Made by a program: the position numbers and the translations under genes. From contig NZ_FOOT01000003.1 in assembly GCF_900113285.1 (NCBI RefSeq), positions 558,001-622,000 on the forward strand: a DNA stretch of 64,000 nucleotides. The letters are read 5' to 3'. Positions 51,290 to 58,852 of this stretch are shown here, one piece after another. This DNA is from Pontibacter chinhatensis. Its GTDB lineage: Bacteria > Bacteroidota > Bacteroidia > Cytophagales > Hymenobacteraceae. The notes beneath the pieces are model-generated. The model saw only the letters and a program-made list of their open reading frames with translations. It had not been told where the DNA came from and searched no databases. Position 1 is the stretch's first letter; each line of letters starts with the position of its first letter.

Positions 51290-51960
51290 AAGGCCATACT
51301 TTATACTTTTAGTATACTTCATGCTTCTCTGGCGCAAGTATACGCTAGTGCTCCGCTGGCGCGAGCTTGTAGCTCGTGCCTAACTATGATGTTGGGTTTG
51401 CAACCCAACTGGCTTGAAAAGCCATACTTATACTTCAGCTTATACTTTTATACTTTGGCTATACTTGCCGGTTTATCCTTTCCTAGCCACAGCTTACTGC
51501 AACTTGAACCGAGCTATCCTTTCTAGCTATCGTTCATCCTCCAGTTCCCACAAACCCACCTTTCCATAGCCAGCTTGGCTCCCTCCTAGGCCGGGAGGCC
51601 TCGCCTTCGGGCATCGCGCGGTGTGCCTGAAGCTGCCTTCGCTCTGCTCCGGCTGCCGCATCCGCGGCACCGCAACATGCACAAGGCGCTCAACCCAAAG
51701 GCTGGGAATCTTTCGATAGCTGTAGCTACTCTGTCATCTCGACCTATGGGAGAGATCTATTTAGGATTCCCTATAGATCTCTCGCCCTGCTCGAGATGAC
51801 AAGGAAAAGTAGTAAGTATGAGCTGTCCCCTCCTCGGAGGGGCTAGGGGTGGGTTTATACTTTTGCTGATAAAACAGAAGCTACAAAACTTATATTTTAA
51901 CACCAGTAATCACAGACTCCCCTCCTTGGCTAAGGAGGGGTAGGGGTGGTTGGGCCCGGT
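51290..51960. repeat. Composite intergenic repeat, copy 2
   Basis: A 916-bp region without a credible gene. From left to right: motif copies at 51297-51310; palindromes CGAGCTTGTAGCTCG (51362-51376) and TTGGGTTTGCAACCCAA (51392-51408); a TATACTT block (51425-51470); the module shared with copy 1 (GTTCATCCTCCAG, GGCCGGGAGGCCTCGCCTTC and following); the hairpin CTGTCATCTCGA (51731-51742) with TCGAGATGACA (51791-51801) and a perfect inner stem AGAGATCTAT / ATAGATCTCT; and two CCCCTCC hairpins (51826 and 51915). An 84-codon frame at 51946-52200 is not supported. Confidence 0.8.
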
Positions 51961-52077
51961 ACTGCAAAACTTCCGCTCTTAGAAAAGGAGGGGATGAGCC
52001 TATACTTCGTAATGCTACTCGGAGCCTGTACAAATGGCTCCTACGTTACACGGATACAGGCATGCCTCAAAAGCAGC

Positions 52078-52854
52078 TTACCCCTCCAAGCTAAACCTGT
52101 CCGCATCCAGGTGCGCAGGGAAAGCCTCCCGGAAATCTTCCAGCTGTTTTTTACTCAGGGTTACCGTATGGATGCCTTCCACCTCAGCTGTTTCCAGTAA
52201 GTGGTAGCCTTTGGGGTGGATGATGGCGGAGTCGCCGGAGTAGGCGTGGTCGTTGCTGTCGGTGCCGATGCGGTTGACGCCCACCACATAGGCAAGGTTT
52301 TCGATGGCACGGGCCTGCAGCAGCGTGCTCCAGGGCTGGCGGCGTACTTTGGGCCAGTTGGCCACGTACAGCAGCAGGTCGTAGGCGTTGTTAGTGTTGC
52401 GGCTCCACACCGGGAAGCGCAGGTCGTAGCACACTAGCGGGCACACGTTCCAGCCTTTCAGCTCCACAATCAGGCGCTCACTGCCAGGGGTATAGGTATC
52501 GTGCTCCTTGGCCATCCGGAACAGGTGCTTCTTGTCATACTTGGTGTAGGTGCCGTCGGGGCGTACCCAGTAGAGGCGGTTCAGAAACCGCTCGCCTTCC
52601 TGCACCATCACGCTGCCCGTCAGCACAGCCTGATGCCGCTTCGCCTCTTCCTGCATCCAGCCCAGGGTAGTGGTATCGGCCTGCTCGGCTATGCCTTGCG
52701 GGGTCATGCTGAAGCCGGTGGTAAACATCTCGGGCAATACAATCAGGTCGGTTTTTGGGGCCGCTGCGGCCAGCTTCTCGCTGAGCATGCGGCGGTTCGC
52801 TTCAGCATCCTGCCAGTGCAGGTCGGTCTGTACGATGGTTACGCGTAAATCCAT
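52078..52854 (-). CDS. Omega-amidase (nitrilase superfamily, YafV-like)
   Basis: A 258-aa C-N hydrolase. The catalytic triad is visible: Glu in LPEMFTTGFSM, Lys in YDKKHLFRMAKEH, and Cys in PLVCYDLRFPVWSRN. The motif wording fits omega-amidases, which hydrolyse alpha-ketoglutaramate or alpha-ketosuccinamate. The upstream gene on the same strand encodes a methionine/glutamine-type aminotransferase. The two make sense together: the transaminase uses glutamine and the amidase removes the ketoglutaramate by-product and pulls the reaction forward. This pairing is known for methionine salvage in bacteria. Confidence 0.92.
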   Translation of the reverse strand: MDLRVTIVQTDLHWQDAEANRRMLSEKLAAAAPKTDLIVLPEMFTTGFSMTPQGIAEQADTTTLGWMQEEAKRHQAVLTGSVMVQEGERFLNRLYWVRPDGTYTKYDKKHLFRMAKEHDTYTPGSERLIVELKGWNVCPLVCYDLRFPVWSRNTNNAYDLLLYVANWPKVRRQPWSTLLQARAIENLAYVVGVNRIGTDSNDHAYSGDSAIIHPKGYHLLETAEVEGIHTVTLSKKQLEDFREAFPAHLDADRFSLEG

Positions 52855-52965
52855 TATCGTTATTCGTTACTCGTATTTCGTTAATCGGTAAAAGTATAAG
52901 TACACTTGTGTTGGCAAAGTATAAAAAAGTCTTTTGTCTTTTGTCAAACCATCCTTTCTCAAAGT

Positions 52966-54114
52966 TTATACTTTAGCCAGCTTCTCGGCGGCGGCTTTTA
53001 GCGTCTCTTCGCTCTTGGCAAAGCAGAAGCGCAGGTACTTGTTATCGGTTTTGTTGTGATAGAAAGCCGACACAGGAATGGCCGCCACACCGGTTTCGAT
53101 GGTCAGTTGTTTGGCAAAGTCCAAATCATAGGCAACGGTGATGTCGCTATACTTTGCCAGCTGAAAGTAGGTGCCCGCCGAAGGAACAACCTCGAAACGC
53201 GTCTGCTTCAGTTGCTCCACAAAAAAGTCGCGCTTGGCCTGGTAGAAACTTGGGAGCTCGAGGTAGTGCGCCGCCTCATCCATAAAGTCAGCGATGGCCA
53301 GCTGAAAAGGCGTGGGAGTGCAGAACGTGATGAACTGGTGCACCCGGCGCAGTTCTTTGGTAAGTGCCGGTGGGGCAATGGTATAGCCCACCTTCCAGCC
53401 GGTGGTATGGTAGGTTTTTCCAAACGAGGAAACTACAAAGCTTCGCTCGCGCAGCTGCGGGTGCTGCAGCACGCTGTAGTGCTGCTTCCCATCGAAGACC
53501 ATGTGCTCGTATACTTCGTCGCTGAGCACCAGGATATCGCTTCCGCTGAGCAGGTTGGCCAGCCGGTCCATGTCTTGCTTGCCCATAACGGCCCCGGTAG
53601 GGTTATGCGGCGTGTTGATGATAATCATGCGGGTGCGGGAGGAGATGCGCTTCTTCACCTGGTCCCAATCCACAGAAAAATCAGGCAGCACCAGCGGCAC
53701 GTAAATGGGGGAGCCTCCGCATAGGCGGATTACCGGCGCGTAGCTGTCGTAGCAGGGCTCGAGCAGCACCACCTCGTCTCCGGGTTTCACCACGGCGGTG
53801 ATGGCCGCGTTCAGTGCCTCCGTAGCGCCGGAGGTCACGGTGATTTCTGTTTCCTCATCCGGGCGGTACCCATACAATTTCTCCGTTTTAAGGCTGATTT
53901 TGTGGCGCAGCTGTGGCATGCCGGCCATGGGCGCATACTGGTTAAACCCTTCCTGCATATACCTGGTCACCAGGTTTACCAGGGGCTCCGGGCAGTTAAA
54001 ATCCGGGAAGCCCTGTGACAGGTTAATAGCCCGGTGCTCGTTGGCCAGCGCCGACATCACGGTAAAAATGCTGGTACCTACGTCGGGGAGTTTGCTTATG
54101 GGGTAGGATATCAT
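52966..54114 (-). CDS. Methionine/glutamine-dependent aminotransferase (YbdL/KAT type, PLP)
   Basis: A 382-aa fold-type I PLP enzyme. Signatures: NLSQGFPDFNCPEPLV and YAPMAGMPQLRHKIS near the N-terminus, VTSGATEALNAAI, INTPHNPTGAV, LSDEVYEHMVFDG, the PLP lysine in SSFGKTYHTTGWKVGY, and LRFCFAKSEETL at the end. This set fits YbdL-like methionine aminotransferases and glutamine transaminase K. The family start is MISYPISKLP (54114); the ten-residue extension to 54144 is not used. It is 111 bp upstream of the omega-amidase gene. Confidence 0.93.
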   Translation of the reverse strand: MISYPISKLPDVGTSIFTVMSALANEHRAINLSQGFPDFNCPEPLVNLVTRYMQEGFNQYAPMAGMPQLRHKISLKTEKLYGYRPDEETEITVTSGATEALNAAITAVVKPGDEVVLLEPCYDSYAPVIRLCGGSPIYVPLVLPDFSVDWDQVKKRISSRTRMIIINTPHNPTGAVMGKQDMDRLANLLSGSDILVLSDEVYEHMVFDGKQHYSVLQHPQLRERSFVVSSFGKTYHTTGWKVGYTIAPPALTKELRRVHQFITFCTPTPFQLAIADFMDEAAHYLELPSFYQAKRDFFVEQLKQTRFEVVPSAGTYFQLAKYSDITVAYDLDFAKQLTIETGVAAIPVSAFYHNKTDNKYLRFCFAKSEETLKAAAEKLAKV

Positions 54115-54175
54115 AGAGCTTACAGGGCAAAGGGTTTGTGACACGTGCTACAGGAACTCAATATACAAATAATCT

Positions 54176-54754
54176 CTACAGAAGTTGCTGCACCATTTGC
54201 TGCACATACGGAATGGCATCGGCCTCGAACCACGGGTTGCGCCGTAGCCAGAACTGGTTGCGCGGCGAGGGGTGCGGCATGGGCATGTAGGCCGGCAGGT
54301 ACTCGTGCCAGGCGGACACGGTATCGGTCAGGGTGGCTTTGGCGCGGTTGCCTAGGAAATAGTCCTGCGCATACTTGCCAACCAGCAGCGTGAGTTGGAT
54401 GTTGGGGAGCTGGGCCAGCAGGCGCTGGTGCCAGTGCCGGGCGCATTCGGGGCGGGGCGGCAAGTCGCCGGACTTGCCTTTGCCCGGGTAACAGAAGCCC
54501 ATTGGGATGATGGCTACCTGGCTGGCGTCGTAAAACACCTCCGGCGTCAGCCCCAGCCACTGCCGCAGGCGCTTGCCGCTTTGGTCATCCCAAGGGATGC
54601 CGCTGGCGTGTACCTTGGTGCCCGGCGCCTGCCCCACGATCAGCAGCTTGGCCGTGCTGCTGGCGGCCAATACCGGGCGCGGCCCCAGGGCCAGGTGCTC
54701 CTCACAGATGCGGCAGGCCCGTACCTGCTGCAGTAAACTCTCCAAATCCTCCAT
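54176..54754 (-). CDS. Uracil-DNA glycosylase family protein
   Basis: A 192-aa protein of the UDG superfamily. Motif 1 is IVGQAPGTKVHASGIPWDDQSG, in the GQAPG form of families 4 and 5. Near the end is MPHPSPRNQFWLRRNPWFE, which corresponds to the HPSP minor-groove loop. The N-terminus has a CRICEEH pair of cysteines, but the full set of four that would bind a 4Fe-4S cluster is not obvious. It may repair uracil or other damaged bases; some members of this subgroup have no proven activity. Confidence 0.88.
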   Translation of the reverse strand: MEDLESLLQQVRACRICEEHLALGPRPVLAASSTAKLLIVGQAPGTKVHASGIPWDDQSGKRLRQWLGLTPEVFYDASQVAIIPMGFCYPGKGKSGDLPPRPECARHWHQRLLAQLPNIQLTLLVGKYAQDYFLGNRAKATLTDTVSAWHEYLPAYMPMPHPSPRNQFWLRRNPWFEADAIPYVQQMVQQLL

Positions 54755-54891
54755 CCGGGCAAAATTACAAAGTATAAACGAAGTATGAGGCAGGCAGTGC
54801 GTTGACTAGTAGGGGATGTGCCCGGGCAAAATATAAAAACAAGAAAAGCCGGTAGTCCGGCCTTCTTCTTTGTACTTTAGCAATGCTGATC

Positions 54892-55308
54892 TTAATCCTC
54901 GTAATCCTGCCAGAAGCCATCGTAATGGCGGGGCGGGCGGCGGCGCGGGTGGGGCATCAGCGGGTCTTCGAACCAACGGTCCTCCACGCGCTGGTTGCTG
55001 GGGTCGAAATGCACGTCGCGCTGGAATGGCATGGGGTGCTCGCTGCGCGGAGGCTGTTGCTCCCAGGAAGGGGGCCGGCGCTCGTAGCGCTGTTCCGGCA
55101 GCCATTCCTCCTGCATATACCGTTGCCTGCGGGCATGTTGCTCTGTCTCGTCGGGATACGATTCCTGGTAAGGGGGCAGCGGCGGCATAGGCTCGCCCCA
55201 GCGGCTCCTGAAGTCCTGAAAGTGGCTCGGATGCTCCGGATGGCGGCGGTGCTGCTGATGCTCCCAGTGGTGCGGGTGGTGTCTCGGGTCTTGCTCTTCG
55301 TGCTGCAT
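54892..55308 (-). CDS. Hydrophilic, disordered His/Pro/Arg-rich protein
   Basis: A 138-aa protein without signal peptide or hydrophobic core. It begins MQHEEQDPRHHPHHWEHQQ and continues with many His, Pro, Arg, Gln and Trp residues (RYERRPPSWEQQPPRSEH, HPRRRPPRHYDGFWQDYED). No family is recognised. The adjacent gene has a similar style of composition. The frame is open to 55407, but the Met at 55308 gives a compositionally uniform protein. A role in stress or desiccation is only a guess. Confidence 0.55.
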   Translation of the reverse strand: MQHEEQDPRHHPHHWEHQQHRRHPEHPSHFQDFRSRWGEPMPPLPPYQESYPDETEQHARRQRYMQEEWLPEQRYERRPPSWEQQPPRSEHPMPFQRDVHFDPSNQRVEDRWFEDPLMPHPRRRPPRHYDGFWQDYED

Positions 55309-55412
55309 GCTGTGTGTCTTAAGGTGGTTAAATCTATACTTGCTAAGTGCGGCCCCTAAGTGTACGATGTGATAATCAGGAGGTTCCTTTTTAAGGTAGG
55401 CAAACAAGCCGA

Positions 55413-55451
55413 AAAAAGCAAAGCCAGCTGCGTGGGCTGGCTTTGCTTTTT
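55413..55451 (-). terminator. Terminator after the disordered protein gene at 55506
   Basis: Perfect arms AAAAAGCAAAGCCAGC (55413-55428) and GCTGGCTTTGCTTTTT (55436-55451), loop of seven bases. Confidence 0.85.
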
Positions 55452-55505
55452 CACTAACTAAAACTAATCTACTACCAAATCTACCTAATCTATTGCCTAT
55501 ACGGT

Positions 55506-56318
55506 TTAGCGGCGATAGCGTTGGCCTCTGTCCGTGTCGTCGTAATAATTGTCCCTGCCGGAGTCTGTCTCGTCGGCCCAGCGCGGACCACCCTCATAGC
55601 CCCTGTCAAAGTTGCGGTCGCGGTAAGGCTCCGAGCCGTATCGCTTGTGCGAGTCGAGGCGATCGACAGGGCTGGTGTAGTGGTGGCGTGGCCGGTAATC
55701 CGGGTCGTCGGAGTGCCAAATATCGTTCCAGGTATCCTTTACACGCTCCATAAAGCCGCGGCTGTCAGTTGGGTACGGCGCTGTCGCGTCGCTGTCCGGG
55801 GTGTAGCGGCCCTCGCGGTACCAGTTGTGCGAGCCGCTGCCGTAGCGGAAGTCGTCCTCCTTGTAGCGGGTACGGTCATCAATCCTGCCGCGTCGCTCGT
55901 TCATGTCGCTGTAGTTGCCCTGCAGCGATCCTCCCGGCGTCTGCGGACGGCGCATCTCATGGTACTGGTCGCGCTGGCCGTGGTTCAGGTGGCTGTCCTC
56001 GTTGCGGTATGCGCTGCTGGAGCGGCTGCCGTAGTGGTCGCTCAGGTGTGCGTTGCGGTCCTGGGCGTAGGTGGAGTTGCGGTTGTGGCGGTAGTTCTCG
56101 CCATACTTGCGCTCGTTAGAGTCCTGGGCGCCGCGCGGGTTTGGCCCAGTGTGGAAGAAGTTGCCTTCGCCCCACTGGCTGCTGTCCTGGTTGCCACGGT
56201 AGCCGTAGCGCTGCGGGTTTTGCCCCTGCTGTTGCTGCTGGTCTCTCTTGTAAAGGTCCTTGCCTATCTGCTGGTTATTTCGGGCGCTGTCGTTGCTGTT
56301 CATTGGTTCGTTTGCCAT
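55506..56318 (-). CDS. Disordered Tyr/Arg/Asp/Asn-rich protein
   Basis: A 270-aa protein with almost no aliphatic residues. It starts MANEPMNSNDSARNNQQIGK and is dominated by Arg, Tyr, Asp, Asn, Gln, Gly and Ser. The only region with some hydrophobic character is SRGFMERVKDTWNDIWHSDD (about residues 190-209), an amphipathic helix that resembles the short helical motif of Bacteroidota stress proteins ending in a Trp-Phe-Gly-Asp (SWFGD) box. No signal peptide is present. Likely disordered and perhaps phase-separating or hydration related; this is inference. The frame extends to 56369, but Met at 56318 is preferred. Confidence 0.6.
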   Translation of the reverse strand: MANEPMNSNDSARNNQQIGKDLYKRDQQQQQGQNPQRYGYRGNQDSSQWGEGNFFHTGPNPRGAQDSNERKYGENYRHNRNSTYAQDRNAHLSDHYGSRSSSAYRNEDSHLNHGQRDQYHEMRRPQTPGGSLQGNYSDMNERRGRIDDRTRYKEDDFRYGSGSHNWYREGRYTPDSDATAPYPTDSRGFMERVKDTWNDIWHSDDPDYRPRHHYTSPVDRLDSHKRYGSEPYRDRNFDRGYEGGPRWADETDSGRDNYYDDTDRGQRYRR

Positions 56319-56424
56319 AGTATTCCATGCTAATGATTTATAAAGCGTTGGCCACATAGCTGTGGGCATATTATGTACGGCTTTGCAGGAACTATAGTTA
56401 AACAGCGGCAGGGATTATAAAAAA

Positions 56425-56457
56425 GCAGCGGCCCCCTTTTAACAAGGAGGCCGCTGC
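56425..56457 (-). terminator. Terminator after the response regulator gene
   Basis: Arms GCAGCGGCC (56425-56433) and GGCCGCTGC (56449-56457), 20 bp downstream of the leftward regulator gene. Confidence 0.75.
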
Positions 56458-56477
56458 CACAACAAGTATGGGTATGG

Positions 56478-56885
56478 TTAAAAATACTCCTGCAGGATCT
56501 CGCGCACGTCGCCCTCGGCCAAGGGCTTGGAGTAGTGCTTGCGCACATCCGGGAACTGCTTTAGTTTTTCCAGGTCGTAGAAGCTGGCCGACGAGGTGAG
56601 CATCAGCATCACCGTATCGCCTTTCTGCTCCGGTGTGAACTTCTGATACTCCTCCAGAAACTCAAAGCCATCCATCACCGACATCTTTATATCCACGAAG
56701 ATGAGATCCGGGCGCGGGTAGCCCTCCACGTTGGCGAAGGCGTGCTCCAGGTACTCCAGCGCTTCTTCGCCGTTCATCACCACCCTAATGTCGGGAGCAA
56801 CGCCCATGCGGGCCAGCAGGCGGTGGTTCAGGTAATTGGTAGTCTCGTCGTCGTCAATCAAAAGTATGGTGTTCAGCTCTTTCAT
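56478..56885 (-). CDS. Single-domain response regulator
   Basis: A 135-aa CheY-like receiver. The acidic pocket is IDDDE (Asp11-13), the phosphoacceptor is Asp65 in IFVDIKMSVMDG, the conserved Thr is in LTSSA, and the Lys is in YSKPLAEGDV. There is no output domain. This branch (NYLNHRLL, long loop before the phosphoacceptor) is frequent in Bacteroidota, where it acts with PAS-rich kinases. The PAS protein gene lies 213 bp upstream on the same strand and may be a partner. Confidence 0.93.
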   Translation of the reverse strand: MKELNTILLIDDDETTNYLNHRLLARMGVAPDIRVVMNGEEALEYLEHAFANVEGYPRPDLIFVDIKMSVMDGFEFLEEYQKFTPEQKGDTVMLMLTSSASFYDLEKLKQFPDVRKHYSKPLAEGDVREILQEYF

Positions 56886-57098
56886 TACGCCTTTTATTAA
56901 TTATCTCTTTTGAAGTATCGGGAAGTAGCCTGGGCTGTTTTATACTTTGTTGTCAGCGGCAACAGACCGCGTAAAGTTGGTTACGCTATGCCGGCTCAGG
57001 CTGTTTTATACTTTTGGTTTGCCTGTGGTTCTCTACCTGTAAAGGTAGTACAAAAGTTAACGCGATTTGTTTAAAAGTAGTGTTTTGATGGCTCCCGA

Positions 57099-58715
57099 TT
57101 AATCAGGAATGCTGCTTTTCTGAGCTTTTTGCTTACACAACACCAGCTCCGTTACCTCTACTGCCGACATAACGATGCCCTCTATGCGCAGGTTGGCATC
57201 TAAAAGGGGCTGAAACTGAAGGTTGAAATATGCGTCTTCGCAGTCTGAGCCGAAATTCCGGGCTATGGTCAGTTTAATTTCCTGATAGCTTGTTGACTCC
57301 TGTTGCTGGTATACTTTGTCCAGCACCTCCAGGTAGTTCACCGGCTCTGTCTCGGTCCATATCTCCCGCGCGGGCTTGCTCAGGTAATGCCGGTTGCCGA
57401 ACATCTGGTAAATGCCGTGGGTGGCGTAGCGGCAGGTATGCTCCGGCCCCATCAGCAGGCAAAGGTGCGCCGGCAGCAGGTTCAGGATGTTGGTAATCTG
57501 CTGCTCTTTCAGCTGAATCTGGGTGATGGCTTGACGTAACTCGTCTACATCCGTCACAGTGCCGATCCAGAATTTCACCTTGCCCTGCTCGTCGTACATC
57601 GGCACACACCGGTCCAGGAACCAACGGTATTGTCCGTCTGTGTGGTTACGGATGCGGTATTCCTGCTCAAACAAATGCCCAAAACTGGCAGCCTCGTTCC
57701 AGGCAGTAAGCACCTGCGCCGAGTCTTCGGGGTGGATGGCGGTGCTCCAGCCGTCTACCTGCCCTTTAGGCAGGCCGGTATATTCGTACCAGTTGTCGTT
57801 AAAGTAGATGAGCCGTCCCTTGGCATCGGCCATATAAGACATATAGGGTTGCTGCTCGAGCAGGTGCCAGAAGCGCTCGTTGGTTTCCTTCAGGGTCTCC
57901 TCAGACTGTTTGCTCTCTGTCAGGTCGATCATGGCTCCGACGTGCCTGACAGGTTGCTTGTTGTCGTTATAGATGAAGTACCCCTGGTCTAGCACATGGG
58001 CGTAGGTGCCGTCTGCTTTCCGGAAACGGTACTCGCAGGACCAGTACTTATGCCCGGCCTCGGCGGCCTGGCGCAGGCTCTCGAGCGCGGCGGCGGCATC
58101 GTCCGGGTGCACCCTGCTCAGCCAACCTGTGTTTCCGGTGTTTGGCTGCCCCATCTCCTCAGGCGAGTAGCCAAAGGCCTCCTTCAAATTGACGCCCCAG
58201 CTCATCCTGTTATTCTCTATGTCATAGTCCCAGGTAACGGCATGCAGGGTGTTGGTCAGCAGCGACAGGCGCTCTCTGTTTTGCTCGTTTAGCTGCTCCT
58301 GCAGTACCAGTGCCGTCACGTCGCGAGGCTCCTGCAGGATGTACACCAGCGTGCCGGCCTTGTCAAGGATAGGGGTGTGGGCCGTGCGCCAATACCTGCG
58401 CTCAAATCCGCCCTCCTCAAGCGGAACGTCATAACGCACAACAGGCATCACATGCGGCTTTTTGTTGGCCAAAACAAAGTTCAAAGACGCCATCACATTC
58501 TGTTTGCTGTCCTCGTCTGTTTTTTCAGGATTTTCAGGGAAAGTATCCAGGATGTGTTTTCCGACAATTTCCTCAATCTTAAAGTGGGATGTATCGGCAT
58601 ACAGTCTGGTGGCATCCAGCACCTTTAGCTCAGGGGACATGAGCAAGTATAAGCCAGGCAATGCTCTAAATACAAGCGCAAAGTCCGGGGAGAGTTGGTT
58701 ATCGGTTGATGGCAT
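57099..58715 (-). CDS. Multi-PAS sensor protein without a kinase domain
   Basis: A 538-aa cytoplasmic protein with about four PAS domains: 12-130 (FALVFRALPGLYLLMSPEL), 145-275 (YDIENNRMSWGVNLKEAFGYSPEEM to DGTYAHVLDQG), 282-400 (SYMADAKGRLIYFNDNWYEYTGLPKG), and 410-525 (LNLLPAHLCLLMGPEH). Short coiled linkers join them. After the last PAS the frame stops, without a histidine kinase, GGDEF or other output. No remnant of a kinase is seen downstream, so it is not an obvious frameshift. It may work by binding a partner such as the nearby response regulator or a kinase encoded elsewhere. No membrane segment. Confidence 0.88.
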   Translation of the reverse strand: MPSTDNQLSPDFALVFRALPGLYLLMSPELKVLDATRLYADTSHFKIEEIVGKHILDTFPENPEKTDEDSKQNVMASLNFVLANKKPHVMPVVRYDVPLEEGGFERRYWRTAHTPILDKAGTLVYILQEPRDVTALVLQEQLNEQNRERLSLLTNTLHAVTWDYDIENNRMSWGVNLKEAFGYSPEEMGQPNTGNTGWLSRVHPDDAAAALESLRQAAEAGHKYWSCEYRFRKADGTYAHVLDQGYFIYNDNKQPVRHVGAMIDLTESKQSEETLKETNERFWHLLEQQPYMSYMADAKGRLIYFNDNWYEYTGLPKGQVDGWSTAIHPEDSAQVLTAWNEAASFGHLFEQEYRIRNHTDGQYRWFLDRCVPMYDEQGKVKFWIGTVTDVDELRQAITQIQLKEQQITNILNLLPAHLCLLMGPEHTCRYATHGIYQMFGNRHYLSKPAREIWTETEPVNYLEVLDKVYQQQESTSYQEIKLTIARNFGSDCEDAYFNLQFQPLLDANLRIEGIVMSAVEVTELVLCKQKAQKSSIPD

Positions 58716-58785
58716 GGAGCAGCTGGCTTTAAAATCAGGGTCTAATCATCAGATCAGAGTAATATACGATCCGGTGAAATAAAAA

Positions 58786-58831
58786 ACTGCCTGCGGCCCC
58801 ACCTCTTTTTTGTGGTGGGGCCGCAGGCAGT
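58786..58831 (-). terminator. Strong terminator after mfd
   Basis: Arms ACTGCCTGCGGCCCCACC (58786-58803) and GGTGGGGCCGCAGGCAGT (58814-58831), loop TCTTTTTTGT. It separates mfd from the PAS gene. Confidence 0.88.
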
Positions 58832-58852
58832 CCTGGCGGTGTAGCAGCGGGG

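Noticed and set aside
51946-52200. 84-codon plus-strand frame before the omega-amidase gene
   Set aside because: It begins in a CCCCTCC repeat and runs antisense into the omega-amidase gene.
55521-56333. 270-codon Val/Ala-rich frame antisense to the disordered protein gene
   Set aside because: Both strands are open, but the antisense product is a monotone Val/Ala/Arg string. The minus strand has a proper ATG and a terminator downstream.
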